This document shows, one piece after another, positions 23,307-31,987 of a stretch of 64,000 nt of DNA. The stretch covers positions 62,001-126,000 of the forward strand of contig CAMQWJ010000004.1 in assembly GCA_947038515.1 (NCBI GenBank), written 5' to 3'. The notes beneath the pieces are model-generated. The model was not told the origin of the DNA and searched no databases. It worked only from the letters and a program-made list of their open reading frames with translations. The position numbers were made by a program, and so were the translations under genes. Origin of the DNA: an uncultured Fusobacteriaceae bacterium. Lineage in GTDB: Bacteria; Fusobacteriota; Fusobacteriia; Fusobacteriales; Fusobacteriaceae. Numbering within the stretch: the stretch's first letter is position 1; each line of letters begins with the position of its first letter.

Positions 23307-24500
23307 ATGAAAACATATGTTTATACGGCTTATTCCAAAGAAAAAATTAAAATTTATGGGGAAATAGAACTTGATGATGATGTCAGTTTAAGAGAGGCAC
23401 TAAAAAGAGAAAAGTTAATATTAATAAATTTTAAGATTAAAAAAGAATTTATTTTATTTCCAAAAAAAATTAAAAAAAGTGAAATAATAAATTTTAGTTA
23501 TGAAATGGGAATTATGTTAGAAAGTGGAATCGGAATTTTGGAAACTCTTAAAATACAAAAGGAAATTATCACAAATAAAAAATTTAAAGAAATCATTAGT
23601 GAAGTTTCAAAAAAAATAACTCAAGGAAATGGATTAGGGGATTCATTAAAAAATTATCAAATTTATTTTGGAGATTTATATATAAACATTGTCATTGTTG
23701 GAGATATTAGTGGTACTCTTCCCATCGTTTTAAATGCTCTCGCCCTACGGCTAGAAGAATCTGAAAAAGTTAAAAAAAAAATTTATCTAATGTTAATTTA
23801 TCCCACACTAGTTGTCATTTTATCTGTCTTACTTTCCTTATTTTTAATATTTTTTATTTTACCTCAATTTGTTGAAATTTTTGCTACAACCAATCAAAAA
23901 CTTCCATTCATTACAAAACTATTAATATCTACATTTAATCTTTTTCATAAAAAGTTTTTCTATATAACTGTATGTGGAATTTCTTTATTAATATTCTTAA
24001 TAAGAAAAAAATATTCTCTACAAATAAAAAACATATTAAACATAGTATTAATAAAAACACCATTAATAAAAAAAATTTTCATCAATTATTTTACTATAAC
24101 TTTCTTAAGAAATTTTTATCTATTGATTAAATCAGGGGTCTCTATTCTCAAAACCTTAGAAATATTGATTAAATTAGAAAAAAATTTGAACTTTAAGAAA
24201 GAATTAAAAAAATTAAAAGAAAACCTAAAAATAGGAGTTTCAATGAGTGACTCTCTAGAGGGAAGTATCTATTTTGATAAAATTTCAATAACAATGTTTA
24301 GAATAGGAGAAAAAAGTGGAACACTCTTGGAAATGATTGAAAAAAATATAGAGTTTAATGAAATTAAATTTAAAGAAACAACTGATTTTTTCCTAATTAT
24401 TTTGGAGCCTTTATTAATTATTTTTTTAGGGTTAACAGTGGGAACAATTATTATTGGAATTTATTTACCGATGTTTGACATGATTAATTTAGCGGGGTGA
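23307..24500 (+). CDS. Type II secretion inner-membrane platform protein (GspF/PilC family)
   Basis: A 397-residue protein with two GspF domains. Each has the characteristic segment (ISFSYEMGIMLESGIGILETL-like near 65-85 and NFYLLIKSGVSILKTLEIL-like near 265-285), and there are three hydrophobic helices including one near the C-terminus (LEPLLIIFLGLTVGTIIIGIYLPMF). The family forms the cytoplasmic-membrane platform that couples an ATPase to pilus or pseudopilus assembly. ATG at 23307 follows AGGAGTCC. No ATPase gene of the GspE type is nearby. Confidence 0.85.
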   Translation: MKTYVYTAYSKEKIKIYGEIELDDDVSLREALKREKLILINFKIKKEFILFPKKIKKSEIINFSYEMGIMLESGIGILETLKIQKEIITNKKFKEIISEVSKKITQGNGLGDSLKNYQIYFGDLYINIVIVGDISGTLPIVLNALALRLEESEKVKKKIYLMLIYPTLVVILSVLLSLFLIFFILPQFVEIFATTNQKLPFITKLLISTFNLFHKKFFYITVCGISLLIFLIRKKYSLQIKNILNIVLIKTPLIKKIFINYFTITFLRNFYLLIKSGVSILKTLEILIKLEKNLNFKKELKKLKENLKIGVSMSDSLEGSIYFDKISITMFRIGEKSGTLLEMIEKNIEFNEIKFKETTDFFLIILEPLLIIFLGLTVGTIIIGIYLPMFDMINLAG

Positions 24501-24503
24501 AGT

Positions 24504-24833
24504 ATGAAAAAAAAAGGTTATATTTTAATAGAAGTTGTAATAGCTTTAGGGATTATTTCCTTGCTCTTTGTACCACTACAAAAATTAATATCCATACACT
24601 TTAATTTGGAAAGAAGTGAAAAAAGGATAAAATTACTATCTGAATCTGAAATTAATCTGAAATTTTTAGAAGGGTATGGGAAAAATTTAATAGATTCTAA
24701 TGCAAAGATAGGAAAAATAACTGGGCTTGGTACGGATAAATTTCCTCTTAATAACAATATCATAATTTTAAGAATTGAAAATAAAGAAAACTATATAAAA
24801 ATAATTGTTCCTCCCTTTCAGAGGAATTTATGA
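24504..24833 (+). CDS. Pseudopilin (GspI-like)
   Basis: A 109-residue protein with the prepilin N-terminus MKKKG then YILIEVVIALGIISLLFVP, with Glu at +5. GspI-like in size and operon position. The C-terminal half is short. It starts 3 bp after the GspF-like gene and its stop overlaps the next start by 4 bp, so translation is coupled. Confidence 0.75.
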   Translation: MKKKGYILIEVVIALGIISLLFVPLQKLISIHFNLERSEKRIKLLSESEINLKFLEGYGKNLIDSNAKIGKITGLGTDKFPLNNNIIILRIENKENYIKIIVPPFQRNL

Positions 24834-25480
24834 ATAAAAAAAATGGTAGTTTAACTTTAGAATTACTTGTAGGAACACTTCTCATGGGCTTAGTCATTGC
24901 TCTCTTGACCCCCATTACTAAAATCTATTATAAAACCTATTTAAAATTAAAAGAAAAAAGTAATTTAAAAGAGGTTTCAATCCTTACTTCTGAAATTTCA
25001 AACTATGTTTTTTCTACAACAATTGAAACAGAAAACAGTAATCTCTATGGAATACAGAATTTAGGATTAGGAGTTTTTAAATTAAAAAGTGAAGTATTAA
25101 ATAATAGAACAATGTATCTGAAAAATAATACTGTCCCCTTTGGAGAAAAAGGTGATACCCTTTACATTGAAAATCCTTTTATTACATTAACAACAGATGG
25201 TAAAATAAGTTTTTCTAATGAATATTCAATTTTTAGATTTTTTGAATCTCATACTACAACAAACAAAAACAATATCGAACTTAGACATATAAAAAGCAAT
25301 GAAAATTATAGTAATATTCCAGGAAATAGAAATAATATTTATAAATTTGGCTCTGAAGAAACACTTATTAAAGGGTTAAAAAAAGGGGTTTTTTATGAAA
25401 TAAAAGGTGGTATTATTATGGAATTTGAAGGAAAAGAAGGGATAAAATATAAAGAAGTTTTCCTAAGGGGTCAAAACTAA
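24830..25480 (+). CDS. Pseudopilin (GspJ-like)
   Basis: A 216-residue protein whose start MNKKNG then SLTLELLVGTLLMGLVIALL matches a class III prepilin signal with Glu at +5. The globular C-terminus has no recognised motif, though the length fits GspJ. Overlaps the gene before by 4 bp and the gene after by 1 bp. Confidence 0.72.
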   Translation: MNKKNGSLTLELLVGTLLMGLVIALLTPITKIYYKTYLKLKEKSNLKEVSILTSEISNYVFSTTIETENSNLYGIQNLGLGVFKLKSEVLNNRTMYLKNNTVPFGEKGDTLYIENPFITLTTDGKISFSNEYSIFRFFESHTTTNKNNIELRHIKSNENYSNIPGNRNNIYKFGSEETLIKGLKKGVFYEIKGGIIMEFEGKEGIKYKEVFLRGQN

Positions 25481-26028
25481 TGAATAAAAAAGGTTTTATT
25501 CTACCATTTACTTTAATTGTTTTAAGTCTTGTTCTGTCTGTTTTTCATTTATTTAATCTCTCACTAAATAGTAGGGTTAGTCTTAATCTTTTACAAGAAA
25601 AAAATCGAATTTTAAAAAGTGATTTTATGAATATGAACAATATTATAACCTATGAGCTTGAAATTATGAGTAATTCTATAAAAAATGGAGAAATAGAAAA
25701 TATCGATCAATATTTTTTTCATTCTCTAAGTGGAGACCCCATATGGAGCAATAAAGACTTAAGAAATAAAAAAAGTATCGGTGGATATTACATTGTAAAG
25801 ATTTCTCCTCCAATAGAAACATTAAATATGGGGAATAAAAGTGATATAGAAATTTTTTTCCATAAAAAAATGGAAATTACTGATGAAAATAATAATAAAT
25901 ATATGACTCTAACCATGAAACTAGACAAAATAAAAATGAAGTGTATTTTATTAAATTCAAAAAAAGATTTAAAATGTGAGCTTGAAGAAAGAGCGATAGA
26001 AAACATAAGGGTAGTAGGTGAATTATAA
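25480..26028 (+). CDS. Pseudopilin (GspK-like) lacking Glu5
   Basis: A 182-residue protein starting MNKKG then FILPFTLIVLSLVLSVFHLF. The position +5 glutamate found in the other pilins of this operon is missing. This is typical of GspK and PilX tip pilins, supporting a tip role. No other motif was recognised. Overlaps its neighbours by 1 bp at both ends. Confidence 0.68.
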   Translation: MNKKGFILPFTLIVLSLVLSVFHLFNLSLNSRVSLNLLQEKNRILKSDFMNMNNIITYELEIMSNSIKNGEIENIDQYFFHSLSGDPIWSNKDLRNKKSIGGYYIVKISPPIETLNMGNKSDIEIFFHKKMEITDENNNKYMTLTMKLDKIKMKCILLNSKKDLKCELEERAIENIRVVGEL

Positions 26029-26912
26029 TGTTCAAAAACTATATCAATAGAAAAACTAAAAATGAAGAAATAGAAAAAAATGTAATTAATCTTGAATTTT
26101 TGGAAGATTTAGAAAAAAATTTTACTCAAGATAAAAAAAAATTAAAAACAGAAATATTCTTATCAGACAACCTATTCATCATGGAAGAACTTACTTACTT
26201 TGATGAAGAACAATATAATATTTTTGATTATATTGTAGAGTTTAATTCCGGATATTTTTTTGCAGTTTCTAGGGAAGTTATCGATGATATAATAGGAAAA
26301 ATGAAGGTTCAAAATATCTATTTAATTGGAATTTATTTATCCTATGAAGATATTAAAGAGATTCAAAATATAAATTTTATGAGCATTGACCAAAGAAAAG
26401 AGTTTATAAAAGAAGAAATTAATTATTTGAAATATATAGTTCTAATTATTATTACCTTAGTAATTCATTTGTTTTTTAGAGGATATAATAATAAGATAAT
26501 CGCAAAAATAGACTTGATAGATAAACAACATATTGCTTTAAAAACAAAAATTAAGGAGAATCAAAATATTATTTTAAATATTGAAAAAAAAATAGAACAA
26601 CAACATACATTTGAAAAAAATTTAATGGGACGAGATACAGGAGTGGCTAAAATTCTGAACAAAATTTTTAATGAAACAATAGAAGATTTTTTCATAGAGA
26701 GCTTAACAATAACAAAAAATCAAGTGGCAATTGTAGGGAGTAGCTCTAATCTCAATGCTGTCTATAATTTCAAAAAAAAGCTCTTTAATGAAGGCTTTAA
26801 AAAAATAAATAATGATTTTATAAAAAATGAATCTGGAAATATTTTGTATAAAATTGATTTTCATTATTATAATAATATTTCTAAAATAGAAAAAGTTGAA
26901 AAAAATGATTGA
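26028..26912 (+). CDS. GspL/PilN-like inner-membrane assembly protein
   Basis: A 294-residue protein. The N-terminal ~130 residues are cytoplasmic, acidic and low in recognised motifs. A single transmembrane helix follows (YLKYIVLIIITLVIHLFF near 133-150), then a coiled-coil-like stretch and a C-terminal ferredoxin-like domain (VAIVGSSSNLNAVYNFKKKLF). This is the GspL or PilN plan. The actin-like GspL/PilM domain is not evident, so the N-terminus may be a reduced form. Paired with the next gene, as L-M and N-O are. Confidence 0.6.
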   Translation: MFKNYINRKTKNEEIEKNVINLEFLEDLEKNFTQDKKKLKTEIFLSDNLFIMEELTYFDEEQYNIFDYIVEFNSGYFFAVSREVIDDIIGKMKVQNIYLIGIYLSYEDIKEIQNINFMSIDQRKEFIKEEINYLKYIVLIIITLVIHLFFRGYNNKIIAKIDLIDKQHIALKTKIKENQNIILNIEKKIEQQHTFEKNLMGRDTGVAKILNKIFNETIEDFFIESLTITKNQVAIVGSSSNLNAVYNFKKKLFNEGFKKINNDFIKNESGNILYKIDFHYYNNISKIEKVEKND

Positions 26913-27750
26913 AAAAATGAGAGAAATATTTTTAAATAAAATAGGAAAAGAAAAAATACGAGATGCCCTAAAAATAGCAATAGCTATCATCACTCTATAT
27001 TTTTTAATTTTTATTCCTATCAAAGATATTTGGAATAAAAAAAATATAGTTTCAAAAAAATCTCTTGAGAAAGAAAAACTTCTTTTAGATATAGAAATAT
27101 CCAATTTAAAAGTAAAAACTATTCAAAAAAAATTGGAAAAAATTAAACTAGAAAAAATTAAATTTGATGTTAAATTAAAAGAAATTGTTTTTTTAAATAC
27201 AGCAATGGAAACAATTGAAATTAATGAAGTCTTAAAAAAATTCAACTTAAAAATAAAAACTATGGCTCGAAGAAAAAGCTTATTATTTTCAGAAGAAAAA
27301 AAAATATTTAAATTAATTTCCCCCTATGAAATATTAGGAAAAATTGAAGATATATTCTTATTTTTAAAATGGTTAGAAAGTAAAAATGAAAAATATGAAA
27401 TTGTTAATGATAATTTTAATATTACATTACTCTCAAAAGAAATAGCTAAATTAAATATAAATATAAGTTATCTTTCCTTTGAATTTAGTGATCAGAAAAA
27501 TTTAAATGCTATAGAAATAGTTCCGTCACAAAAAATATTATCAAGTAATTTTAATTTTATACCACCAATTAATAAGACTCATCTTGTGGAAATAAAAGAA
27601 GTTATTTTTTATGGTTCTAAATATTATGAGCTTACCTATAATAAAAATCAAAAAAAAATACTCAAAAAAAATACTGTATTTATAATTGATAGAATTCCTT
27701 ATATTATTGAAGAAAAAAATGGAAATTTTACACTCAAAGTAAAAAATTAA
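26905..27750 (+). CDS. GspM/PilO-like inner-membrane assembly protein
   Basis: A 281-residue protein: short cytoplasmic N-terminus, one transmembrane helix (ALKIAIAIITLYFLIFIPI near 22-40), a long Lys/Glu-rich coiled coil, then a small periplasmic-type domain. This is the GspM/PilO layout. The ATG at 26905 overlaps the preceding gene by 8 bp; a TTG at 26896 is also possible, and no clear ribosome-binding site decides. Last gene of the pseudopilin operon. Confidence 0.58.
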   Translation: MIEKMREIFLNKIGKEKIRDALKIAIAIITLYFLIFIPIKDIWNKKNIVSKKSLEKEKLLLDIEISNLKVKTIQKKLEKIKLEKIKFDVKLKEIVFLNTAMETIEINEVLKKFNLKIKTMARRKSLLFSEEKKIFKLISPYEILGKIEDIFLFLKWLESKNEKYEIVNDNFNITLLSKEIAKLNINISYLSFEFSDQKNLNAIEIVPSQKILSSNFNFIPPINKTHLVEIKEVIFYGSKYYELTYNKNQKKILKKNTVFIIDRIPYIIEEKNGNFTLKVKN

Positions 27751-27823
27751 AAAAAAATATGCAGAATTGTGTAAAATAGTGTAATATAGTAATATAAGAA
27801 TAATTATAGGAGAATATAAAAAC

Positions 27824-28807
27824 ATGGAAAAAAATAGACTTATTGAAATTTTAGAAAAATTTAAAAAAATAAAAATAGCTGTAGTTGGTGATATTATGCT
27901 TGATGATTATATCATTGGAGATGTTGAAAGAATTTCACCTGAAGCACCTGTTCCAATTGTTAAGGTAAAAAAAGAAAGATTTGTTCTCGGTGGAGCTGCA
28001 AATGTTATCAGTAATCTTGCCTCTTTAGGTGCTCAAACTATTTCTTTTGGAATCGTTGGTAATGATTTTGATGGAAAAAGACTTATTAAGGAGCTAGAAA
28101 ATAAAAAAATTGATATTTCTGGAATAATAAAAACTAATGATAGACCTACAATAGTAAAAAGAAGAATAACTAGTGGACAACAACAGCTCCTTAGAATTGA
28201 TTGGGAAGATACTACCCATATTACTTATGAACAAGAAAACCTTATCATTGAAGGAATTAAAAAAAATATAAAAGATATTCATGCAATTATTCTTTCTGAT
28301 TATGATAAAGGAGTTTTAACACCTCGAGTTGCAACAGAAATAATAAAAATAGCTCGAGAAAATAATATTATAGTTAATGTTGATCCTAAACCTAAAAATA
28401 TTGAAAATTATAGAGGAGCAACTTCAATGACTCCCAATAGGAAAGAAGCAAGAGAGTGCTTAGGGATTCCACAAGAGAATGATTTCTATAAAATAGGAAA
28501 AGAACTTAAAGAAAAATTACAATTAAAAAATTTATTACTTACAAAAAGTGAAGAAGGAATGAGTCTATTTTTAGATGAAACAGTTGATATTCCTACATAT
28601 GCTAAGGAAGTTTATGATGTTACTGGTGCTGGGGATACTGTTATCTCTGTATTTACTCTAGCGGCTGCGTCTGGAATAGAATGGTATGAAGCTGCTAAAA
28701 TAGCTAATACTGCGGCTGGAGTTGTAGTTGGACGAATTGGTACATCTACCGTAACTGTAGATGAGATTTTAGAGTTTTACGATAGAATTTATCACGAATG
28801 GAAATAA
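27824..28807 (+). CDS. rfaE1: D-glycero-beta-D-manno-heptose-7-phosphate kinase
   Basis: A 327-residue PfkB-family kinase with the HldE domain-I pattern: AVVGDIMLDDYIIGDVERISPEAPVPIV (near 19-46), GGAANVISNLASLGA, NVDPKPKNIENYRG and the catalytic DVTGAGDTVIS. It phosphorylates heptose-7-phosphate on the way to ADP-heptose for lipopolysaccharide. The nucleotidyltransferase half of HldE is absent, so this is the stand-alone kinase form. ATG at 27824 after TAGGAG. Supports a lipopolysaccharide-bearing organism. Confidence 0.92.
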   Translation: MEKNRLIEILEKFKKIKIAVVGDIMLDDYIIGDVERISPEAPVPIVKVKKERFVLGGAANVISNLASLGAQTISFGIVGNDFDGKRLIKELENKKIDISGIIKTNDRPTIVKRRITSGQQQLLRIDWEDTTHITYEQENLIIEGIKKNIKDIHAIILSDYDKGVLTPRVATEIIKIARENNIIVNVDPKPKNIENYRGATSMTPNRKEARECLGIPQENDFYKIGKELKEKLQLKNLLLTKSEEGMSLFLDETVDIPTYAKEVYDVTGAGDTVISVFTLAAASGIEWYEAAKIANTAAGVVVGRIGTSTVTVDEILEFYDRIYHEWK

Positions 28808-28819
28808 ATAGGAGAAAAA

Positions 28820-29302
28820 ATGTTTAAAATTGGTAATGGATATGACGTACATAGGTTAGTTGAAGGAAGAAAATTAATACTTGGTGGAGTAGAAATACCT
28901 CATACAAAAGGTGTTTTAGGTCATTCAGATGGTGATGTCGTTCTTCATAGTATTATGGATGCAATGTTGGGTGCTCTCTCTCTTGGTGATATTGGAAAAC
29001 ATTTTCCTGATACAGACTCAAAATATTTAAATATAAATAGTACAATATTATTAAAAGAGGTTAATTCCTTATTAAAAAAAGAGGGATATAAAATAAATAA
29101 TATAGACTCTATTATTGTTTTAGAAAAACCAAAAATAGCCAATTATATCGAAGAAATGAGAAAAATAATATCTGAAATTTTAGAGGTAACTATTAACTGT
29201 GTAAGTATTAAAGCAACAACCGAAGAAAAACTTGGTTTTACTGGTTTAGAAGAAGGTGTTAAGTCTTACTGTGTTGTTCTTTTAGAAAAAATAAACATCT
29301 AA
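28820..29302 (+). CDS. ispF: 2-C-methyl-D-erythritol 2,4-cyclodiphosphate synthase
   Basis: A 160-residue IspF of normal length. The metal-binding motif is GNGYDVHRL, followed by LGGVEIPHTKGVLGHSDGDV, and KATTEEKLGFTG near the C-terminus. It catalyses a cyclisation step of the non-mevalonate isoprenoid pathway. ispE of the same pathway is also in this window (37609-38496). It starts 12 bp after the heptose kinase. Confidence 0.95.
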   Translation: MFKIGNGYDVHRLVEGRKLILGGVEIPHTKGVLGHSDGDVVLHSIMDAMLGALSLGDIGKHFPDTDSKYLNINSTILLKEVNSLLKKEGYKINNIDSIIVLEKPKIANYIEEMRKIISEILEVTINCVSIKATTEEKLGFTGLEEGVKSYCVVLLEKINI

Positions 29303-29317
29303 TAATATAAGGAGGAT

Positions 29318-30283
29318 ATGATAGGACGTTCAGATCCTGTCATTAATAAAACTATGAAATTATCAAGCCACTTAGACCCCAAATTTATAATGTTAAATTT
29401 TCAAGGTAATACAATTGAAGATGTTATCTCAAAAATGATAGATAAAATATCATATGAAACCTGTGAAATTAATAATGATAACAGGGAACTTATTAAGCAA
29501 ACTGTACTAAAAAGGGAAACTGAACTATCTACTGCAATTGGTAATGGAATAGCAATACCACACGGAAGATTAAAAGATTTTAAAGATTTTATAATAGCTA
29601 TTGCTGTTATGGAAACACCTTTTAAAATGAATCTAATCGGTCACAAAGAAGAAGAGAAAGTAGATTTTGTTGTACTAATTCTCTCGGATATTCTAAAAAA
29701 TAAAAATATGTTAAAAGCCATGAGTGCTATTTCAAAATTATCTATGAAAAATACTGTGATTTTTGAAAAATTAAAAAAATCAAAAACTCCATCAGAACTT
29801 ATAGACTTAATTCAAGAATCTAATATAGAAATAGAACATCAAATAGTCGCTTCTGACCTCTTTGATAGTAACCTACAGCCTGTAACTCCTACAACAACTT
29901 TAGAAGTAGTTGCTCAAAGATTAATCTCTGAGCAAATAAGTGGATTACCAGTAGTTGATGAACAAGGAAATATCATAGGTGAGATAACAGAGCGAGAATT
30001 AATCTCATTCGGTATGCCTAAATATACTCATCTTTTAGATGATTTAAACTTTTTAACAGTTGGTGAACCTTTTGAAGAATATTTATTAAATGAAAATATA
30101 ACAACCATAGAAACTCTTTATAGAAAAGAAGGAATTTTTACTGTTGATCTTGAAGCAGGAGTAATGGCTATTTGTTCTATTATTATCAAGAAAAATGCAA
30201 CTAGAATCTATGTTATTGAAAATAATAAATATATAGGAATAATTAAAAGAGCAGATATTATAAAAAAAGTCCTTCACTTGTAG
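29318..30283 (+). CDS. PTS EIIA domain fused to paired CBS domains
   Basis: A 321-residue two-part protein. Residues about 1-165 are a PTS EIIA type-2 domain with GNGIAIPHGRLKDF (His82, phospho-acceptor). Residues about 174-321 are a CBS pair: DLQPV-like start, then ISGLPVVDEQGNIIGEITERELIS, and ATRIYVIENNKYIGIIKRADII. CBS pairs bind adenine nucleotides, so this looks like a sensor linking PTS phosphorylation to energy state (inference). The ATG at 29318 follows AAGGAGGAT. No permease partner is present. Confidence 0.85.
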   Translation: MIGRSDPVINKTMKLSSHLDPKFIMLNFQGNTIEDVISKMIDKISYETCEINNDNRELIKQTVLKRETELSTAIGNGIAIPHGRLKDFKDFIIAIAVMETPFKMNLIGHKEEEKVDFVVLILSDILKNKNMLKAMSAISKLSMKNTVIFEKLKKSKTPSELIDLIQESNIEIEHQIVASDLFDSNLQPVTPTTTLEVVAQRLISEQISGLPVVDEQGNIIGEITERELISFGMPKYTHLLDDLNFLTVGEPFEEYLLNENITTIETLYRKEGIFTVDLEAGVMAICSIIIKKNATRIYVIENNKYIGIIKRADIIKKVLHL

Positions 30284-30302
30284 AAAGTGAAGGACTTTTT
30301 TT
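30262..30302 (+). terminator. Terminator overlapping the EIIA/CBS stop codon
   Basis: A-rich plus GTCCTTCACTT (up to 30279) pairs with AAGTGAAGGAC, followed by seven T's. The 5-nt loop contains the stop codon TAG. Confidence 0.92.
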
Positions 30303-30349
30303 AATATGATCTCTTTAACGTGTCACTAATAGGAACACCAATTACTGTC

Positions 30350-30382
30350 AATGCTCTGAGTTCTTAATAAACTCAGAGCATT
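30350..30382 (-). terminator. Terminator hairpin after hcp
   Basis: AATGCTCTGAGTT (30350-30362) pairs perfectly over 13 bp with AACTCAGAGCATT (30370-30382). The minus-strand T tract is poor, so termination efficiency of hcp transcripts is uncertain. Confidence 0.7.
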
Positions 30383-30387
30383 TTAAA

Positions 30388-31932
30388 TTATCCTAAAATC
30401 TTCTTAAGATCATCTTGTGGTATCGATATTGGTGTTAAGTTAAATTTTTCAACAAGAACATTCAAAATATTAGGTGAAATAAATGATGGTAATGACGGAC
30501 CAACAAGTATATTTTTAATCCCCAGTGATAGAAGTGTTAGCAGTACACAGACTGCTTTTTGCTCATACCATGAAAGGACTAAAGTTAATGGTAACTCATT
30601 TACCGTACATTCAAAGGACTCTGATAATGCAACCGCTACTTTAATTGCACTATATGCATCATTACATTGCCCCATATCCATAATACGAGGAAAATCTCCA
30701 ATTGTTCCAATATTTAAATCATTAAAACGATATTTTGCACAACCAAGAGTCAGAATTATTGTATCCTGAGGAGATTGTTTCACAAATTCAGTATAATAAT
30801 TTCTTTCATTTTTTCTTCCATCACAACCACCAACAAGGAAAAAATGCTTAATATCTCCTTGCTTTACTGCTTCAATTATTGCATCTGCAACACTTAAAAT
30901 AGCTCCGTGTGCAAATCCAGTTGTCATAGTTGTACCACCTCCATTAATTCCTAACATTTCATGAAGTTCCTTGTATCCACCAAGTTCAAGTGCTTTTTCA
31001 ATAATTATTGAAAAGTCCTTATTATCATCAATATGACACATATTTGGATATGCAACAACAGATGTTGTGAAAATTCTATCTGAGTAGTTTTTAAGAACAG
31101 GCATAATACAATTTGTTGTAAATAATATAGGGGCTGGAATATCTATAAATTCTTTTTGCTGTGCATGCCATGCAGAACCAAAATTCCCTTTTAAGTGTCC
31201 ATATTTTCTCAATTCTGGATAGCCGTGAGCTGGTAACATTTCAGAGTGGGTATAAATATTAATTCCTTTACCTTCCGTTTGATCTAAAAGAAGTTTTAAA
31301 TCATGTAAATCATGACCTGTTACCACAATAAATGGACCAGGTTCAATATTACAGTTTACTAACTGCGGGCTAGGTGAACCATAAGTAGAGATATTTGCAC
31401 TATCTAGTAATTCCATACACTTTAAATTTATACTCCCGGTTTCCATAACAAGAGATAGTAGTTCCTCAGAACTCAGATTTTCAGATATTGCAGACAGACC
31501 TTTGTAGAAGAATGTATTAACTTCTTCACTTTTTTTTCCAAGAATAGATGCATGATGTGCATATGCAGCTACACCACGTAATCCAAATAGTATTAAAGAC
31601 TTCAAAGAACGAATATCCTCATTACTTGTCCAAAGTGTATCCATATCCACTCTGTTAATATCTAAAATTCCTATTTTCTTAATTTTATTACGAAAATTTT
31701 CAATAAAATTGTTATCAAAATTCACATTTGTAACAGTAATAAAGAGCCCTTCGATTAAAAGTTTATCTGTCTGTGGAGTATTTTTTCCTTTAAAAGTCAC
31801 AGCAAGAGCAATAAGATCGCTCGTTAGATCATCTTGAAGATTTGCTGTATCCGATTTTTTCCCACACACCCCATTTACTGTGCATCCCTTTCCATTATCA
31901 GTTTCTTCGCATTGAAAGCAAAACATTGACAT
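30388..31932 (-). CDS. hcp: Hydroxylamine reductase / hybrid cluster protein
   Basis: A 514-residue Hcp. The N-terminal cysteine set is C5, C8, C17 and C23 (MFCFQCEETDNGKGC then GVC), which binds a [4Fe-4S] or [2Fe-2S] cluster. The hybrid cluster ligands appear in CGGTTMTTG-like NGGGTTMTTGFAHG, GGCDGRKNERNYY, TLGCAKYR and GQCNDAYSAI. Hcp reduces hydroxylamine and nitric oxide, in nitrosative-stress defence. ATG at 31932 after AGGAGGAATAA. It follows a ferredoxin-type gene and is controlled by the divergent Crp/Fnr regulator (inference). Confidence 0.94.
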   Translation of the reverse strand: MSMFCFQCEETDNGKGCTVNGVCGKKSDTANLQDDLTSDLIALAVTFKGKNTPQTDKLLIEGLFITVTNVNFDNNFIENFRNKIKKIGILDINRVDMDTLWTSNEDIRSLKSLILFGLRGVAAYAHHASILGKKSEEVNTFFYKGLSAISENLSSEELLSLVMETGSINLKCMELLDSANISTYGSPSPQLVNCNIEPGPFIVVTGHDLHDLKLLLDQTEGKGINIYTHSEMLPAHGYPELRKYGHLKGNFGSAWHAQQKEFIDIPAPILFTTNCIMPVLKNYSDRIFTTSVVAYPNMCHIDDNKDFSIIIEKALELGGYKELHEMLGINGGGTTMTTGFAHGAILSVADAIIEAVKQGDIKHFFLVGGCDGRKNERNYYTEFVKQSPQDTIILTLGCAKYRFNDLNIGTIGDFPRIMDMGQCNDAYSAIKVAVALSESFECTVNELPLTLVLSWYEQKAVCVLLTLLSLGIKNILVGPSLPSFISPNILNVLVEKFNLTPISIPQDDLKKILG

Positions 31933-31987
31933 AATTATTCCTCCTATTTTAATTTAATTTATTTTTATTAAATAGATCCTCTCTAAT

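Noticed and set aside
27541-27825. Minus-strand frame of 94 codons opposite the GspM-like gene
   Set aside because: Its product is a low-complexity Ile/Phe/Tyr string expected from reading A+T-rich coding DNA backwards. No ribosome-binding site.
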